Program-made: the position numbers and the translations under genes
In this document: one piece after another, positions 14,877 through 21,317 of the stretch
Layout: each line of letters begins with the position of its first letter
How positions within the stretch are numbered: position 1 is the first letter of the stretch
Source of the DNA: CAZDBA01 sp964503615
Lineage (GTDB): Bacteria > Planctomycetota > Planctomycetia > Pirellulales > Pirellulaceae
Direction of reading: 5' to 3'
NCBI GenBank assembly: GCA_964503615.1
Contig: CAZDBA010000089.1
Span: 1-21,317, forward strand
DNA: 21,317 nucleotides
The notes under the pieces: generated by a model
What the model was told of the DNA's origin: nothing
Seen by the model: the letters and a program-made list of their open reading frames with translations, nothing else
Database searches by the model: none

Positions 14877-15611
14877 TTACTTGGTCGGCAGGATCATACT
14901 TATGTCACCGATTGGTACGGTAACAAGTCCCCACCTTGTTTTGATTGTAAGATCGCTCAAGTCAACTAGACCGCTGAGTTTGTCCCCTGTTTTCATATCC
15001 ACAGTTGCTTTAAGTTCCTCGCCTCTGGCAAATTCCAGACGTTCGATATCGTTCCAGTCGATTTGGACTTTGCCAATGTCCGAAGCCAAACTTAATTTGT
15101 TCTCCAAACCAATCCTGGCCTTCAAAAGAAAGCGATCGGCGACTTGGATTCCGTATTCCAGCTCAGTAAACCCTTCATTGTCTCCCGTAACGAAATTCGG
15201 TTCGGATGACTCTTCATAGTTAATCTGGACACGGGTAAAGTTCTTTTCGAACACGCGAACTTCGACTGGTTGAAACCGAATTCGCTCAAGCAGCTGGCTG
15301 TCCACCGTGAGATGGGATGCGCCAGAGAGAATGGCCGGTTCGCCGATGACCCTTACCCTTTCTTCCGAATAAGTGTCGACGTATCGAAGTTGAATCGCAG
15401 CAACCCTGTTTTGAAAGTACTTGGGAATATCCATGCTCAGTTTGCCAACATGCTCAAGATTTCTGAGATCATCGTCCGTCAAATCGATCTTCAATCTCAC
15501 TCGTTCTCTATCACGAGCCTGAGCTTCCGAATCGCTCTGAGCAAAACCTGAACAAACAAACCATGTTTGAATCAGAATCAAAAATGCTAAATGTCTTAGT
15601 TGGCAACGCAC
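14877..15611 (-). CDS. Secreted protein of paralogous family, member 2 of 3
   Basis: A 244-residue exported protein of unknown function. The signal peptide ends CSGFA|QSD. It shares both domains with the 14033-14845 product: an N-terminal part with KLSMDIPKYFQNRVAAIQLRY and LLERIRFQPVEVRV, and the C-terminal module with LSLASDIGKVQIDW, then VDMKTGDKLSGLVDL, then LTIKTRWGLVTVPI. The module aligns almost without gaps to the other two proteins. The only start consistent with the signal peptide is GTG 15611, but the nearest SD, a perfect AGGAGG at 15636-15641, is 24 nt upstream; see the findings. A hairpin at 15713-15735 separates it from the first gene of the block, and its stop is 31 nt before the third gene. 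Confidence 0.75.
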   Translation of the reverse strand: MRCQLRHLAFLILIQTWFVCSGFAQSDSEAQARDRERVRLKIDLTDDDLRNLEHVGKLSMDIPKYFQNRVAAIQLRYVDTYSEERVRVIGEPAILSGASHLTVDSQLLERIRFQPVEVRVFEKNFTRVQINYEESSEPNFVTGDNEGFTELEYGIQVADRFLLKARIGLENKLSLASDIGKVQIDWNDIERLEFARGEELKATVDMKTGDKLSGLVDLSDLTIKTRWGLVTVPIGDISMILPTK

Positions 15612-15635
15612 TGTTCTATTCCAAAGTAGGGAACA

Positions 15636-15641
15636 CCTCCT
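15636..15641 (-). promoter_or_regulatory. Perfect AGGAGG site set too far from the annotated start
   Basis: A consensus Shine-Dalgarno lies on the minus strand 24 nt upstream of GTG 15611. An 11-nt spacer from it leads to TTG-GAA-TAG (15624-15616), a two-codon frame ending 4 nt before the GTG. This could couple initiation, or the site may be fortuitous. Confidence 0.45.
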
Positions 15642-15712
15642 GATCTTTATCGACTGATGATTAAAAAATATTATCTATGTAACTGTTTTGTCATTTAGCA
15701 ATGACTGTAGTG

Positions 15713-15735
15713 GTTGTTGCGACTTTCGCAACAAC
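15713..15735. repeat. Perfect 9-bp hairpin between paralogue genes 1 and 2
   Basis: GTTGTTGCG (15713-15721) and CGCAACAAC (15727-15735) are exact complements around a 5-nt loop. It lies 22 nt after the stop of the 15757-16230 gene. No T tract follows on the minus strand, so it is more likely an mRNA-stabilising or processing hairpin than a full terminator. Confidence 0.7.
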
Positions 15736-15756
15736 ACAACGATATTCCGTCGTCAA

Positions 15757-16230
15757 CTACCTGCCTCGGGTGAACGACCAGTTCCGTTTACCGTTGGTTG
15801 TGGTCGAGCTGAAACTCGCTCCCTTGGTAACACTGATTTGGTCAATGTAGGCCAGGTTGATCGTTCCAAAGCCCCAGCCTGTTTTAATTTTGAGGTCATT
15901 AAGGTGCAGAACTCCGGTGAGAATGTCACCGTTTTTAAATGCGATCACAGCCGTTCCACCTTCGATCGCGTTCAAGCGAATCCCGTCGATTTTGTCCAGC
16001 GGCACCGAAACGTCGCCAAATCCTGTTGTGATTTTTAGTTTTTGAATATCGACCGCAATTCCTTCGATTTCCTGATTTTGAGACAGGTCAATGAAAAAGT
16101 TGATACCGCCCTCAGGTTCTTCTGTTTGCAATAGATCCTCATCCTGAGCAAACGCAGGAACAGCAATGAAGATACTGCCAAGCAAAACGAAAAGGGTAGT
16201 CATAAACCGGTTTTTTAATTGAGGTTGCAT
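15757..16230 (-). CDS. Secreted protein of paralogous family, member 1 of 3 (module only)
   Basis: A 157-residue exported protein. The signal peptide contains FMTTLFVLLGSIFIAVPAFA|QDE. Nearly all of the mature part is the C-terminal module of its two neighbours, without their N-terminal domain. The module is visibly two-fold: LKITTGFGDVSVPLDKI and LKIKTGWGFGTINLAYI, separated by AVIAFKNGDILTGVLHL. The GD-x-L-T-G plus T-x-W-G pattern resembles the small beta units found before DUF481 or in planctomycete surface proteins, but I cannot assign a named family. ATG 16230 is preferred over GTG 16245; ATG 16203 is also possible, and none has a clear SD. It is the first known gene of the block, downstream of an assembly gap. 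Confidence 0.75.
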   Translation of the reverse strand: MQPQLKNRFMTTLFVLLGSIFIAVPAFAQDEDLLQTEEPEGGINFFIDLSQNQEIEGIAVDIQKLKITTGFGDVSVPLDKIDGIRLNAIEGGTAVIAFKNGDILTGVLHLNDLKIKTGWGFGTINLAYIDQISVTKGASFSSTTTNGKRNWSFTRGR

Positions 16231-16785
16231 ATAACGTGAATCCACATGCTTGATTTTTGTGATTAAGGCTGGTTCTTCACGACCAGCCTCATTTGTCTAA
16301 CAGATGTCTAGTCTATCCAAACCGAGAACGATTTTGAAATCGTATCTGGAAACTTTGAGTGAAAAGTTCACTTTTAACCAGTCGTTGAATTGACTATTTG
16401 TAAAAGTCAACCTATTTGAACATGTAACCGATCCAAAACGCCTTTTCGCACGAGAAGCCAAACCGGCAAAACCAAATGGCTTTAGCCGCGAGATCGGCGT
16501 AGAACGCAAACGNNNNNNNNNNNNNNNNNNNNNNNNNNNNNNNNNNNNNNNNNNNNNNNNNNNNNNNNNNNNNNNNNNNNNNNNNNNNNNNNNNNNNNNN
16601 NNNNNNNNNNNNTAAGCGACCAATTCGCGGGTATGAATTCCTCCGTCAAATCGCCAAAAGGCAGATTGCTAGTCGAAGCATCCCGATAATGATCATCATG
16701 ATCATCGCGGTCACGTTGTTGAGCACCGCCAAGTTGCGAAGAGATGGTGTGGGAAGGCTTCGATCTGGTAAGCGAAAGCGCGAAG
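16231..16785. other. Gene-poor region containing an assembly gap (100 N at 16513-16612)
   Basis: No supportable gene is present outside the gap. A hairpin GGCTGGT (16267-16273)/ACCAGCC (16282-16288) with an 8-nt loop and a short palindrome ACGATTT/AAATCGT (16328-16343) lie to the left. A doubled ATGATCATC (16688-16705) lies to the right. The run of exactly 100 N is a scaffolding placeholder, so its real length is unknown and a gene could be missing. The promoter of the secreted paralogue block should be here. Confidence 0.7.
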
Positions 16786-17433
16786 CTAGGGACAAAGTCG
16801 AACTCGTTCCCATTCACCACCTTTGCTTTGGAACACAATTCGATCATGAATCCGGTCCAAACGCCCCTGCCAGAACTCAATTGTGCTTGGTGATACGAGG
16901 TAGCCTCCCCAATGCTCTGGGCAAGGCACTGCTTCCTCTCCGTCCAGTTTCTCGTCCAGCTCTCTTGCCCGCTGCTCCAGTTCGGCGCGCGAGGTAACTT
17001 TTTGAGACTGAGCCGAAATCGCAGCGCCAATCTGCGAGCCGCGAGGGCGCGAATGGAAATAAGTTTCTGAAACCTCGCGGGTGGTCTGCGTGACCGATCC
17101 CAAAATCCGGACTTGACGCCCCAAGTAGGGCCAATGGAAGGCAAGCGAGACTTTGGGGTTGGCGGCGATCTGTTGACCTTTTTGTGAAAGGTAATTGGTA
17201 AAGAACACAAACCCAGTGTCTCGGACCTCTTTCAACAAAACGACTCGCGAAGTAACGTTGCCGTTCACGTCACTTGTGGACAAAGTCATCGCATTGACCT
17301 CGAACCATCGACCTGGCGATCCCTCCTGGGCCAAAGCCATCCACTTGCGAAACTCCTCGATGGGATCGGCGAGTATATCGCTCTCGTCCAACCCTGCATT
17401 CTCGTACTCTTTGCGAATGGCCTGAAAGTCCAT
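16786..17433 (-). CDS. pdxH: Pyridoxamine/pyridoxine 5'-phosphate oxidase
   Basis: A 215-residue FMN enzyme that oxidises pyridoxine or pyridoxamine 5'-phosphate to PLP, the last step of vitamin B6 synthesis and salvage. The length matches the E. coli enzyme (218). Recognisable elements run in order: MALAQEGSPGRWFEVNAMTLST, the FMN-binding SRVVLLKEVRDTGFVFFTNY and SQKGQQIAANPKVSLAFHW, QVRILGSV, the SRPRGSQIGAAIS active-site segment, and the C-terminal EFWQGRLDRIHDR with the final RL-x-P (RLCP). It is complete despite lying near the gap. ATG 17433 is preceded by AGGG about 8 nt upstream. It is divergent from fumC with 142 nt between starts. Cytoplasmic homodimer by family. Confidence 0.95.
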   Translation of the reverse strand: MDFQAIRKEYENAGLDESDILADPIEEFRKWMALAQEGSPGRWFEVNAMTLSTSDVNGNVTSRVVLLKEVRDTGFVFFTNYLSQKGQQIAANPKVSLAFHWPYLGRQVRILGSVTQTTREVSETYFHSRPRGSQIGAAISAQSQKVTSRAELEQRARELDEKLDGEEAVPCPEHWGGYLVSPSTIEFWQGRLDRIHDRIVFQSKGGEWERVRLCP

Positions 17434-17575
17434 GTCTTACCCTGTTTTCCGTGACTTGTCTTGCGTTGCGGATTGTCTGTTTGCCCACTCCTCCGATACA
17501 CTCTTGTAGCTAGCGGATTCGACATTGGGAAACAAACTTCGCGGCATTATCATACTTGACCGAGAGAACAGTGGC

Positions 17576-19039
17576 ATGGGCAACGACACATCAAAAATGA
17601 ATTCAGAGCAAACAGACCGGCCGATGCGTACCGAGCATGACTCCATGGGTGATATTCAGGTACCCCGGGACGCTTATTACGGAGCACAAACCCAGCGAGC
17701 CGTGGAAAACTTTCCGATTTCCGGTTGGGAAATTCCGCCTGCCATGATCAACGCAATGGGGTTGGTAAAATACAGTTGCGGGATCGCCAATCGTGATTTG
17801 GGCAAGCTCACCGGGACCGGGAAGAATCCGCTAACCGATTCGCAAGTCGAATCGATGCTCGCAGCCTGTCGCGACGTTGCCGAGGGAAAGTTGGACGACC
17901 AGTTTCCGATCGACGTGTTTCAAACGGGCAGTGGGACATCCAGCAACATGAACGTCAACGAGGTTATCTCAAACCGGGCGATCGAGTTGAACGGCGGCGA
18001 CCGCATGGAGACGGACAAGGCGATCCATCCCAACGACCACGTGAATATGGGACAAAGTACCAACGACACGTTCCCCACAGCGATCCACGTCGCAGCAGCG
18101 ACTCAGATCAAGGACGCATTAATCCCAGCGCTCCAGCAATTGCGAGATACGCTATTGGAGAAAAGCAAACAATGGGAAGAAGTAATAAAGATCGGGCGCA
18201 CCCATCTGATGGACGCCACCCCGTTGACACTGGGCCAGGAAATCGGTGGTCTTGCCCGCCAGTTGGATCTCTCGGTTGTCCGAGCGAACAAAGCGATGAA
18301 GTCGATTCTGGAATTACCAGTTGGCGGTACGGCCGTCGGTAGCGGTATCAATACCCATCCAGAGTTCGGATCACGAGTTGCTGCGGTGCTTGCCAAAGAG
18401 ACCGGCATCGAGTTTGTCGAAGCGGAAAATCATTTCGAAGCCAATGCACAACGAGATGCGTTAGTAGAGTGCCACGGTCAACTCCGTGCGATCGCTACGA
18501 CTTTGTTTAATGTTTCGAACAATATTCGCTGGTTGGGCTCGGGCCCTCGTTGTGGTTTTTATGAACTGGCACTACCGACTCGCCAACCCGGCAGCTCGAT
18601 TATGCCGGGCAAAGTCAATCCGGTAATGTGTGAGAGCATGATGCAGCTCACCGCACGCGTTATGGGCAACGACCAAGGAATCGCAGTCAGTGGAGCAGCT
18701 GGCGGCCAGTTCCAATTGAATATCATGATGCCGATGATGGCCCATACGACGTTGGAGAGTATCCAGTTGTTGGCAAAAGGCACCACGGCGTTCGACGAGT
18801 TTTGTGCCAAAGAAATGTCAGCGAACGTTGAAATCTGTGCTTCTTATGTTGAGAAAAGCCTTTCCATGATCACGAGTTTGAACCCGTACATCGGATATGC
18901 AAAAGCGAGTGAGCTGGCAAAGGAAGCGTTTAAATCTGGTAAGACGATTCGTGAACTTTGTCTTGAGCAGGAAATCCTGGACGCGGACACGTTAGCAGAA
19001 GCTCTGGACCCCATGAGCATGACAAAGCCTCAAGCATAG
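17576..19039 (+). CDS. fumC: Class II fumarate hydratase
   Basis: A 487-residue iron-independent fumarase that interconverts fumarate and malate in the TCA cycle. The core begins RTEHDSMGDIQVP and YYGAQTQRAVENFPISG. The substrate-binding GSGTSSNMNVNEV and HPNDHVNMGQSTNDTFPTA favour fumarase over aspartase, together with GRTHLMDATP (His210) and the superfamily signature GSSIMPGKVNP with Ser340/Ser341 in the mobile catalytic loop. Start choice is uncertain: ATG 17576 has GAGAG at about 9 nt and adds an N-terminal extension, while ATG 17624 would give 471 residues, closer to E. coli FumC (467). TTG 17525 is unlikely. It is probably transcribed from the short divergent region shared with pdxH. 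Confidence 0.96.
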   Translation: MGNDTSKMNSEQTDRPMRTEHDSMGDIQVPRDAYYGAQTQRAVENFPISGWEIPPAMINAMGLVKYSCGIANRDLGKLTGTGKNPLTDSQVESMLAACRDVAEGKLDDQFPIDVFQTGSGTSSNMNVNEVISNRAIELNGGDRMETDKAIHPNDHVNMGQSTNDTFPTAIHVAAATQIKDALIPALQQLRDTLLEKSKQWEEVIKIGRTHLMDATPLTLGQEIGGLARQLDLSVVRANKAMKSILELPVGGTAVGSGINTHPEFGSRVAAVLAKETGIEFVEAENHFEANAQRDALVECHGQLRAIATTLFNVSNNIRWLGSGPRCGFYELALPTRQPGSSIMPGKVNPVMCESMMQLTARVMGNDQGIAVSGAAGGQFQLNIMMPMMAHTTLESIQLLAKGTTAFDEFCAKEMSANVEICASYVEKSLSMITSLNPYIGYAKASELAKEAFKSGKTIRELCLEQEILDADTLAEALDPMSMTKPQA

Positions 19040-19114
19040 AGAGTTTAAAAGAATCCAATGGGACAAAAAGAAGTCCCCCAAAACTGAATCAGCCGTAGAC
19101 CATTTCATAAAACC

Positions 19115-19122
19115 AAGGAGGG
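19115..19122 (+). promoter_or_regulatory. Strong ribosome binding site AAGGAGGG
   Basis: A near-perfect anti-SD match with a 4-nt gap to ATG 19127 decides that start over the adjacent TTG 19124. It is one of the strongest SD sites in the window. Confidence 0.8.
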
Positions 19123-19126
19123 TTTG

Positions 19127-20368
19127 ATGAATTCAAATTCTAATCGCACTAATCGTATTAGCCGTCGTTTCACGACCTTGATCGTTTCTATGACGGTAAT
19201 CGCTGTTCCAGCGTTCACCGTGCCTGCCGTCGCTCAACAATTAAAGCCGGCCACAGGAACAGCTCAATCCGAACCGGGAGTTAGCGCGGTCAAATCGGAT
19301 CCGATGGAGACTTTGGTAAAAGAACGCGAGGACGCTTTAATCAAAGCGGTCTACAAGCAAACTCAAACTGCAAAATCGGTTAGTGACTTTACGAAGCTAA
19401 TCGAAGAATGCCAACGAGGCCAAACTCTAAAAATCTCAGACAAGAACAGAGCCTATCTCGACTCACTTATTGGTTGGGCTCTCAATCGACGTGGGGGCAA
19501 GCGGTTGGATCTTTCGGCCGAACTGCGGACCATTCGCAACTATGACTCAGCCAACGAACTACTTGAGGCGGCAGAAATTGACTTTCAAGACTCGCTTAAA
19601 ATCAAATCGGACAATTGGCGCCCTAAAGTAGGCTTGGCGGTTTGCGCTGCCGAACGTGGTGAGTACCTAACCGCAATCGAACAGTTTACCGCTGCCAGTG
19701 AAGCTCATCCCAAACAAGCCGAGCCCTGGTTCAATAAAGCGGAGTTGTTGTATTCGCTCGATCGTTTTGAAGATGCTCTCGTCGCCTACGACAAAGTGAT
19801 CGAGCTGAACGCGAGCGATTTGCAAGCGATTACCGGCCGAGCGCACTGCCTCCATCGACTGGACCGACCCGAAGAGGCGGCCAAAGAATATGAAGTGGTC
19901 ACGCGTATGTTGCCCACCAGCAGTTGGGCTTTGATTAACCTTGGCGACTGTCAGCAAAAACTAGGCAACTGGCAACAAGCGTACGACAGTTATTTTCAAG
20001 CGATGAAGTCCAAACCGATCGCGGAGGGTTATCAGAAGACGGCTTGGATGTTGGCAACCTGCCCCGATTACGAATTCAACCGGCCGCAGTTAGCTTTTAC
20101 GCTTGCCAAAAAAGCGATCGAGCTGGGCGGAGAGACCGTTCTGAATTGTGAGACGATGGCAGCGGCACATGCGGCAGCAGGAGATTTTGAGGCTGCCAAA
20201 AAGATGTTGAACAACGCACTTGTGCTGGATGGCGGTGTCAACAAGACGTTTTCTGACCGAATAGCGATGTACGAAAACGAAGTTCCCTATCTCCAAGAAT
20301 CCGTAACAGGTTCAAACGATCCAGCCGAACGTGTTGCAGAGTTACCAACCGAAAGTGATTTAAAATAA
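19127..20368 (+). CDS. Secreted TPR-repeat protein
   Basis: A 413-residue exported protein. The long N-region contains SRRF, so a Tat signal is conceivable but lacks the full consensus. The hydrophobic core ends TVPAVA|QQL (about residue 37). Tetratricopeptide repeats run from about 150 to 360: ERGEYLTAIEQFTAASEAHP, AEPWFNKAELLYSLDRFED, LQAITGRAHCLHRLDRPEE, WALINLGDCQQKLGNWQQ and TMAAAHAAAGDFEAAKKML carry the W-LG-Y-A-F-A-P spacing. The region before (about 50-145) is helical. TPRs scaffold protein interactions; the partner is unknown. It lies 87 nt after fumC with only a weak GGGAC/GTCCC hairpin between and no T tract, so read-through from fumC is possible. Confidence 0.85.
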   Translation: MNSNSNRTNRISRRFTTLIVSMTVIAVPAFTVPAVAQQLKPATGTAQSEPGVSAVKSDPMETLVKEREDALIKAVYKQTQTAKSVSDFTKLIEECQRGQTLKISDKNRAYLDSLIGWALNRRGGKRLDLSAELRTIRNYDSANELLEAAEIDFQDSLKIKSDNWRPKVGLAVCAAERGEYLTAIEQFTAASEAHPKQAEPWFNKAELLYSLDRFEDALVAYDKVIELNASDLQAITGRAHCLHRLDRPEEAAKEYEVVTRMLPTSSWALINLGDCQQKLGNWQQAYDSYFQAMKSKPIAEGYQKTAWMLATCPDYEFNRPQLAFTLAKKAIELGGETVLNCETMAAAHAAAGDFEAAKKMLNNALVLDGGVNKTFSDRIAMYENEVPYLQESVTGSNDPAERVAELPTESDLK

Positions 20369-20404
20369 CGAGCGGGCGTTTCAAACCCTAACTCGTTCGT
20401 AGTG

Positions 20405-20459
20405 GGATTCGCCAGAATTTCTATCGTGCCTGAGATGAAAAGGTCTTCTGGCGAAGTCC
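20405..20459. terminator. Long inverted repeat between convergent genes, possible bidirectional terminator
   Basis: TTCGCCAGAA (20408-20417) and TTCTGGCGAA (20446-20455) are perfect complements. They are extended by GGA (20405-20407) and TCC (20457-20459) across a one-base bulge, around a 28-nt loop. It sits between the stops of two convergent genes. The loop is long and T tracts are poor, so it is not a classical intrinsic terminator. Confidence 0.5.
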
Positions 20460-20479
20460 AACATGTTTTGAAAGGCGCG

Positions 20480-21151
20480 TTAGCCTCGTGGTACGTTCTC
20501 GAGGATGAACTCGGAGATTTGCTCGACTTCTATTAGATCCGATGCAACTGCCGGAGCGGCGTTTACGTTGGCAGGGAAGTACATAAACGTTGGAACTACT
20601 CTCACTCCGAGACGTTTGACAATAGCTTTCGCATCTTCTCCACCGGTGATATCAGCCTTCATAAATGGAATCTTGGCCGAAACGATCTGTTGAATCAGTT
20701 CATCGTTGGCCAGCGTTTTTGTCTCTAACATTTGGCAAGTAAGGCACCAATCCGCACGGACAAATACAAAAACTCCCTTTCCCTTGCGGTCGGCATCAAG
20801 AGTTTCTAACGAGAATTCTTTCCAATCGATTTGAAGCGGCAACACTTCAAACGATTCTACGCCGATCTCCCGCAACGATTTTTCCAAAGCCGCAAACTGA
20901 TCTTCAGGCTTGTTTGACTGAATGCTGACTGAAATGCCTGGGGCTTCCGAAGCACTAAATGAAATATGGTCCGCGCCTTCCGTGTTAACCAATTTAATGA
21001 TTTCGATAATCTTTTCATAACGGATCTCGCCATGCGAAGAAATCTCTATGCGTATTATCTCATCAGCTTGTGCAACGTCATCAACCTGTGCAAACAGGCA
21101 GTTGGGTAATGATACGGCCAGCAAAAAGAATAGAGCGAAAAAACGGTTCAT
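20480..21151 (-). CDS. Secreted thioredoxin-fold protein with ExbD-like N-terminal domain
   Basis: A 223-residue exported protein. The signal peptide ends CLFA|QVD (residue 21). Residues 30-100 (IIRIEISSHGEIRYEKIIEII..., then ADHISFSASE) resemble the periplasmic domain of ExbD/TolR, where a strand with G-x-I-x-Y is followed by a helix and an I-x-F strand. Residues 107-223 are a thioredoxin domain with a Trp-Cys136-Leu-Thr-Cys139 active site and cis-proline Pro187 (VRVVPTF), most like the C-terminal domain of DsbD. It would be a periplasmic thiol-disulfide reductant or relay; its electron donor is not in the window. ATG 21151 has GGAG (21157-21160) at 5 nt. The thioredoxin call is firm, the ExbD resemblance tentative. 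Confidence 0.85.
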   Translation of the reverse strand: MNRFFALFFLLAVSLPNCLFAQVDDVAQADEIIRIEISSHGEIRYEKIIEIIKLVNTEGADHISFSASEAPGISVSIQSNKPEDQFAALEKSLREIGVESFEVLPLQIDWKEFSLETLDADRKGKGVFVFVRADWCLTCQMLETKTLANDELIQQIVSAKIPFMKADITGGEDAKAIVKRLGVRVVPTFMYFPANVNAAPAVASDLIEVEQISEFILENVPRG

Positions 21152-21275
21152 AGTTTCTCCAAGTTGTTTGATGGAAACGATAGTTCAGTATATCGCAACT
21201 AAGAGCCTATTCCAGAACTGAACCATTTGTTTTCTCAGTCGTAACAGTGGATCAGGACGGTAGGAGATAAGGAAA

Positions 21276-21300
21276 CACAGAGGCACGGAGAACACGGAGA
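21276..21300. repeat. Short imperfect tandem repeat at the right edge
   Basis: Three 8-9 nt units follow one another: CACAGAGG (21276), CACGGAGA (21284) and CACGGAGA (21293). This CACRGAG-type string resembles dispersed repeats common in planctomycete and cyanobacterial intergenic DNA, from memory. It may continue beyond the window. Confidence 0.5.
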
Positions 21301-21317
21301 CGGTCTGACTCAGTCAC

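Noticed and set aside
16629..16720. Short hydrophobic minus-strand peptide (MIMMIIIGMLRLAIC...)
   Set aside because: About 20 codons with no SD, arising from the doubled ATGATCATC sequence near the gap; insufficient support for a gene.
16482..17210. Long minus-strand frames running through the N block
   Set aside because: They are kept open only by the unknown bases and otherwise overlap pdxH in another frame.
19059..19078. GGGAC/GTCCC hairpin after fumC as a terminator
   Set aside because: Only 5 bp with an 8-nt loop and no T tract; too weak to call.

Overview
The window looks like chromosomal DNA of a planctomycete, most likely a Pirellulaceae-type marine lineage. This is inferred from gene content only: a membrane-spanning Ser/Thr kinase with a large extracytoplasmic tail, many secreted PDZ/TPR proteins ending their signal peptides in A-x-A/Q, a stand-alone GGQ release-factor-like protein, a THUMP/FtsJ-type RlmM-like methyltransferase, sparse Shine-Dalgarno use and intermediate GC. 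No phage, IS, CRISPR, tRNA or rRNA is visible. A run of 100 N at 16513-16612 marks a scaffold join of unknown true length.

Layout, left to right. A small hypothetical gene (331-738, +) ends at a strong terminator. A 546-base gene-free stretch with two inverted-repeat structures follows, then a secreted PDZ/S41 C-terminal processing protease (1286-3028, +). A bidirectional terminator separates it from a minus-strand pair: a Ser/Thr kinase (5273-3477) followed by the zinc protein YacG (3421-3161). A GGQ release-factor-like gene (5442-6017) and a DUF3592 membrane protein (6079-6546) run rightward. They converge on a minus-strand pair of methyltransferases: a class I enzyme (8524-7703) and an RlmM-like 2'-O-methyltransferase (7665-6589).

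The middle is rightward. It holds gapA (8905-9927) with its own terminator, a Pro/Thr-rich fusion methyltransferase (10136-11335), a hotdog thioesterase (11445-11912) whose start lies only 16 nt after a terminator-like hairpin, and a secreted Gln/Pro-rich PDZ protein (12257-13255).

The most unusual part is the minus-strand block 13367-16230. Three consecutive secreted proteins share one C-terminal module that is itself a two-fold repeat (pattern: -T-x-F/W-G- ... -N/T-G-D-x-L/V-T/S-G- ... -T-x-W-G-). Two of them also share an N-terminal domain. The block ends at a minus-strand terminator, after which lies a NYN-domain (LabA-like) nuclease gene. Upstream of the block is the assembly gap, which could hide more of it.

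The right side carries housekeeping genes: pdxH (17433-16786, -) divergent from fumC (17576-19039, +), a secreted TPR protein (19127-20368, +), and a secreted thioredoxin-fold protein (21151-20480, -) whose N-terminal part resembles an ExbD periplasmic domain. The extreme right edge has a short tandem cacrgagg-type repeat.

Central metabolism (gapA, fumC), PLP salvage (pdxH) and RNA/translation genes are interspersed with envelope proteins of unknown role. Apart from the kinase-yacG pair, the methyltransferase pair and the three-gene paralogue block, nothing suggests long operons.
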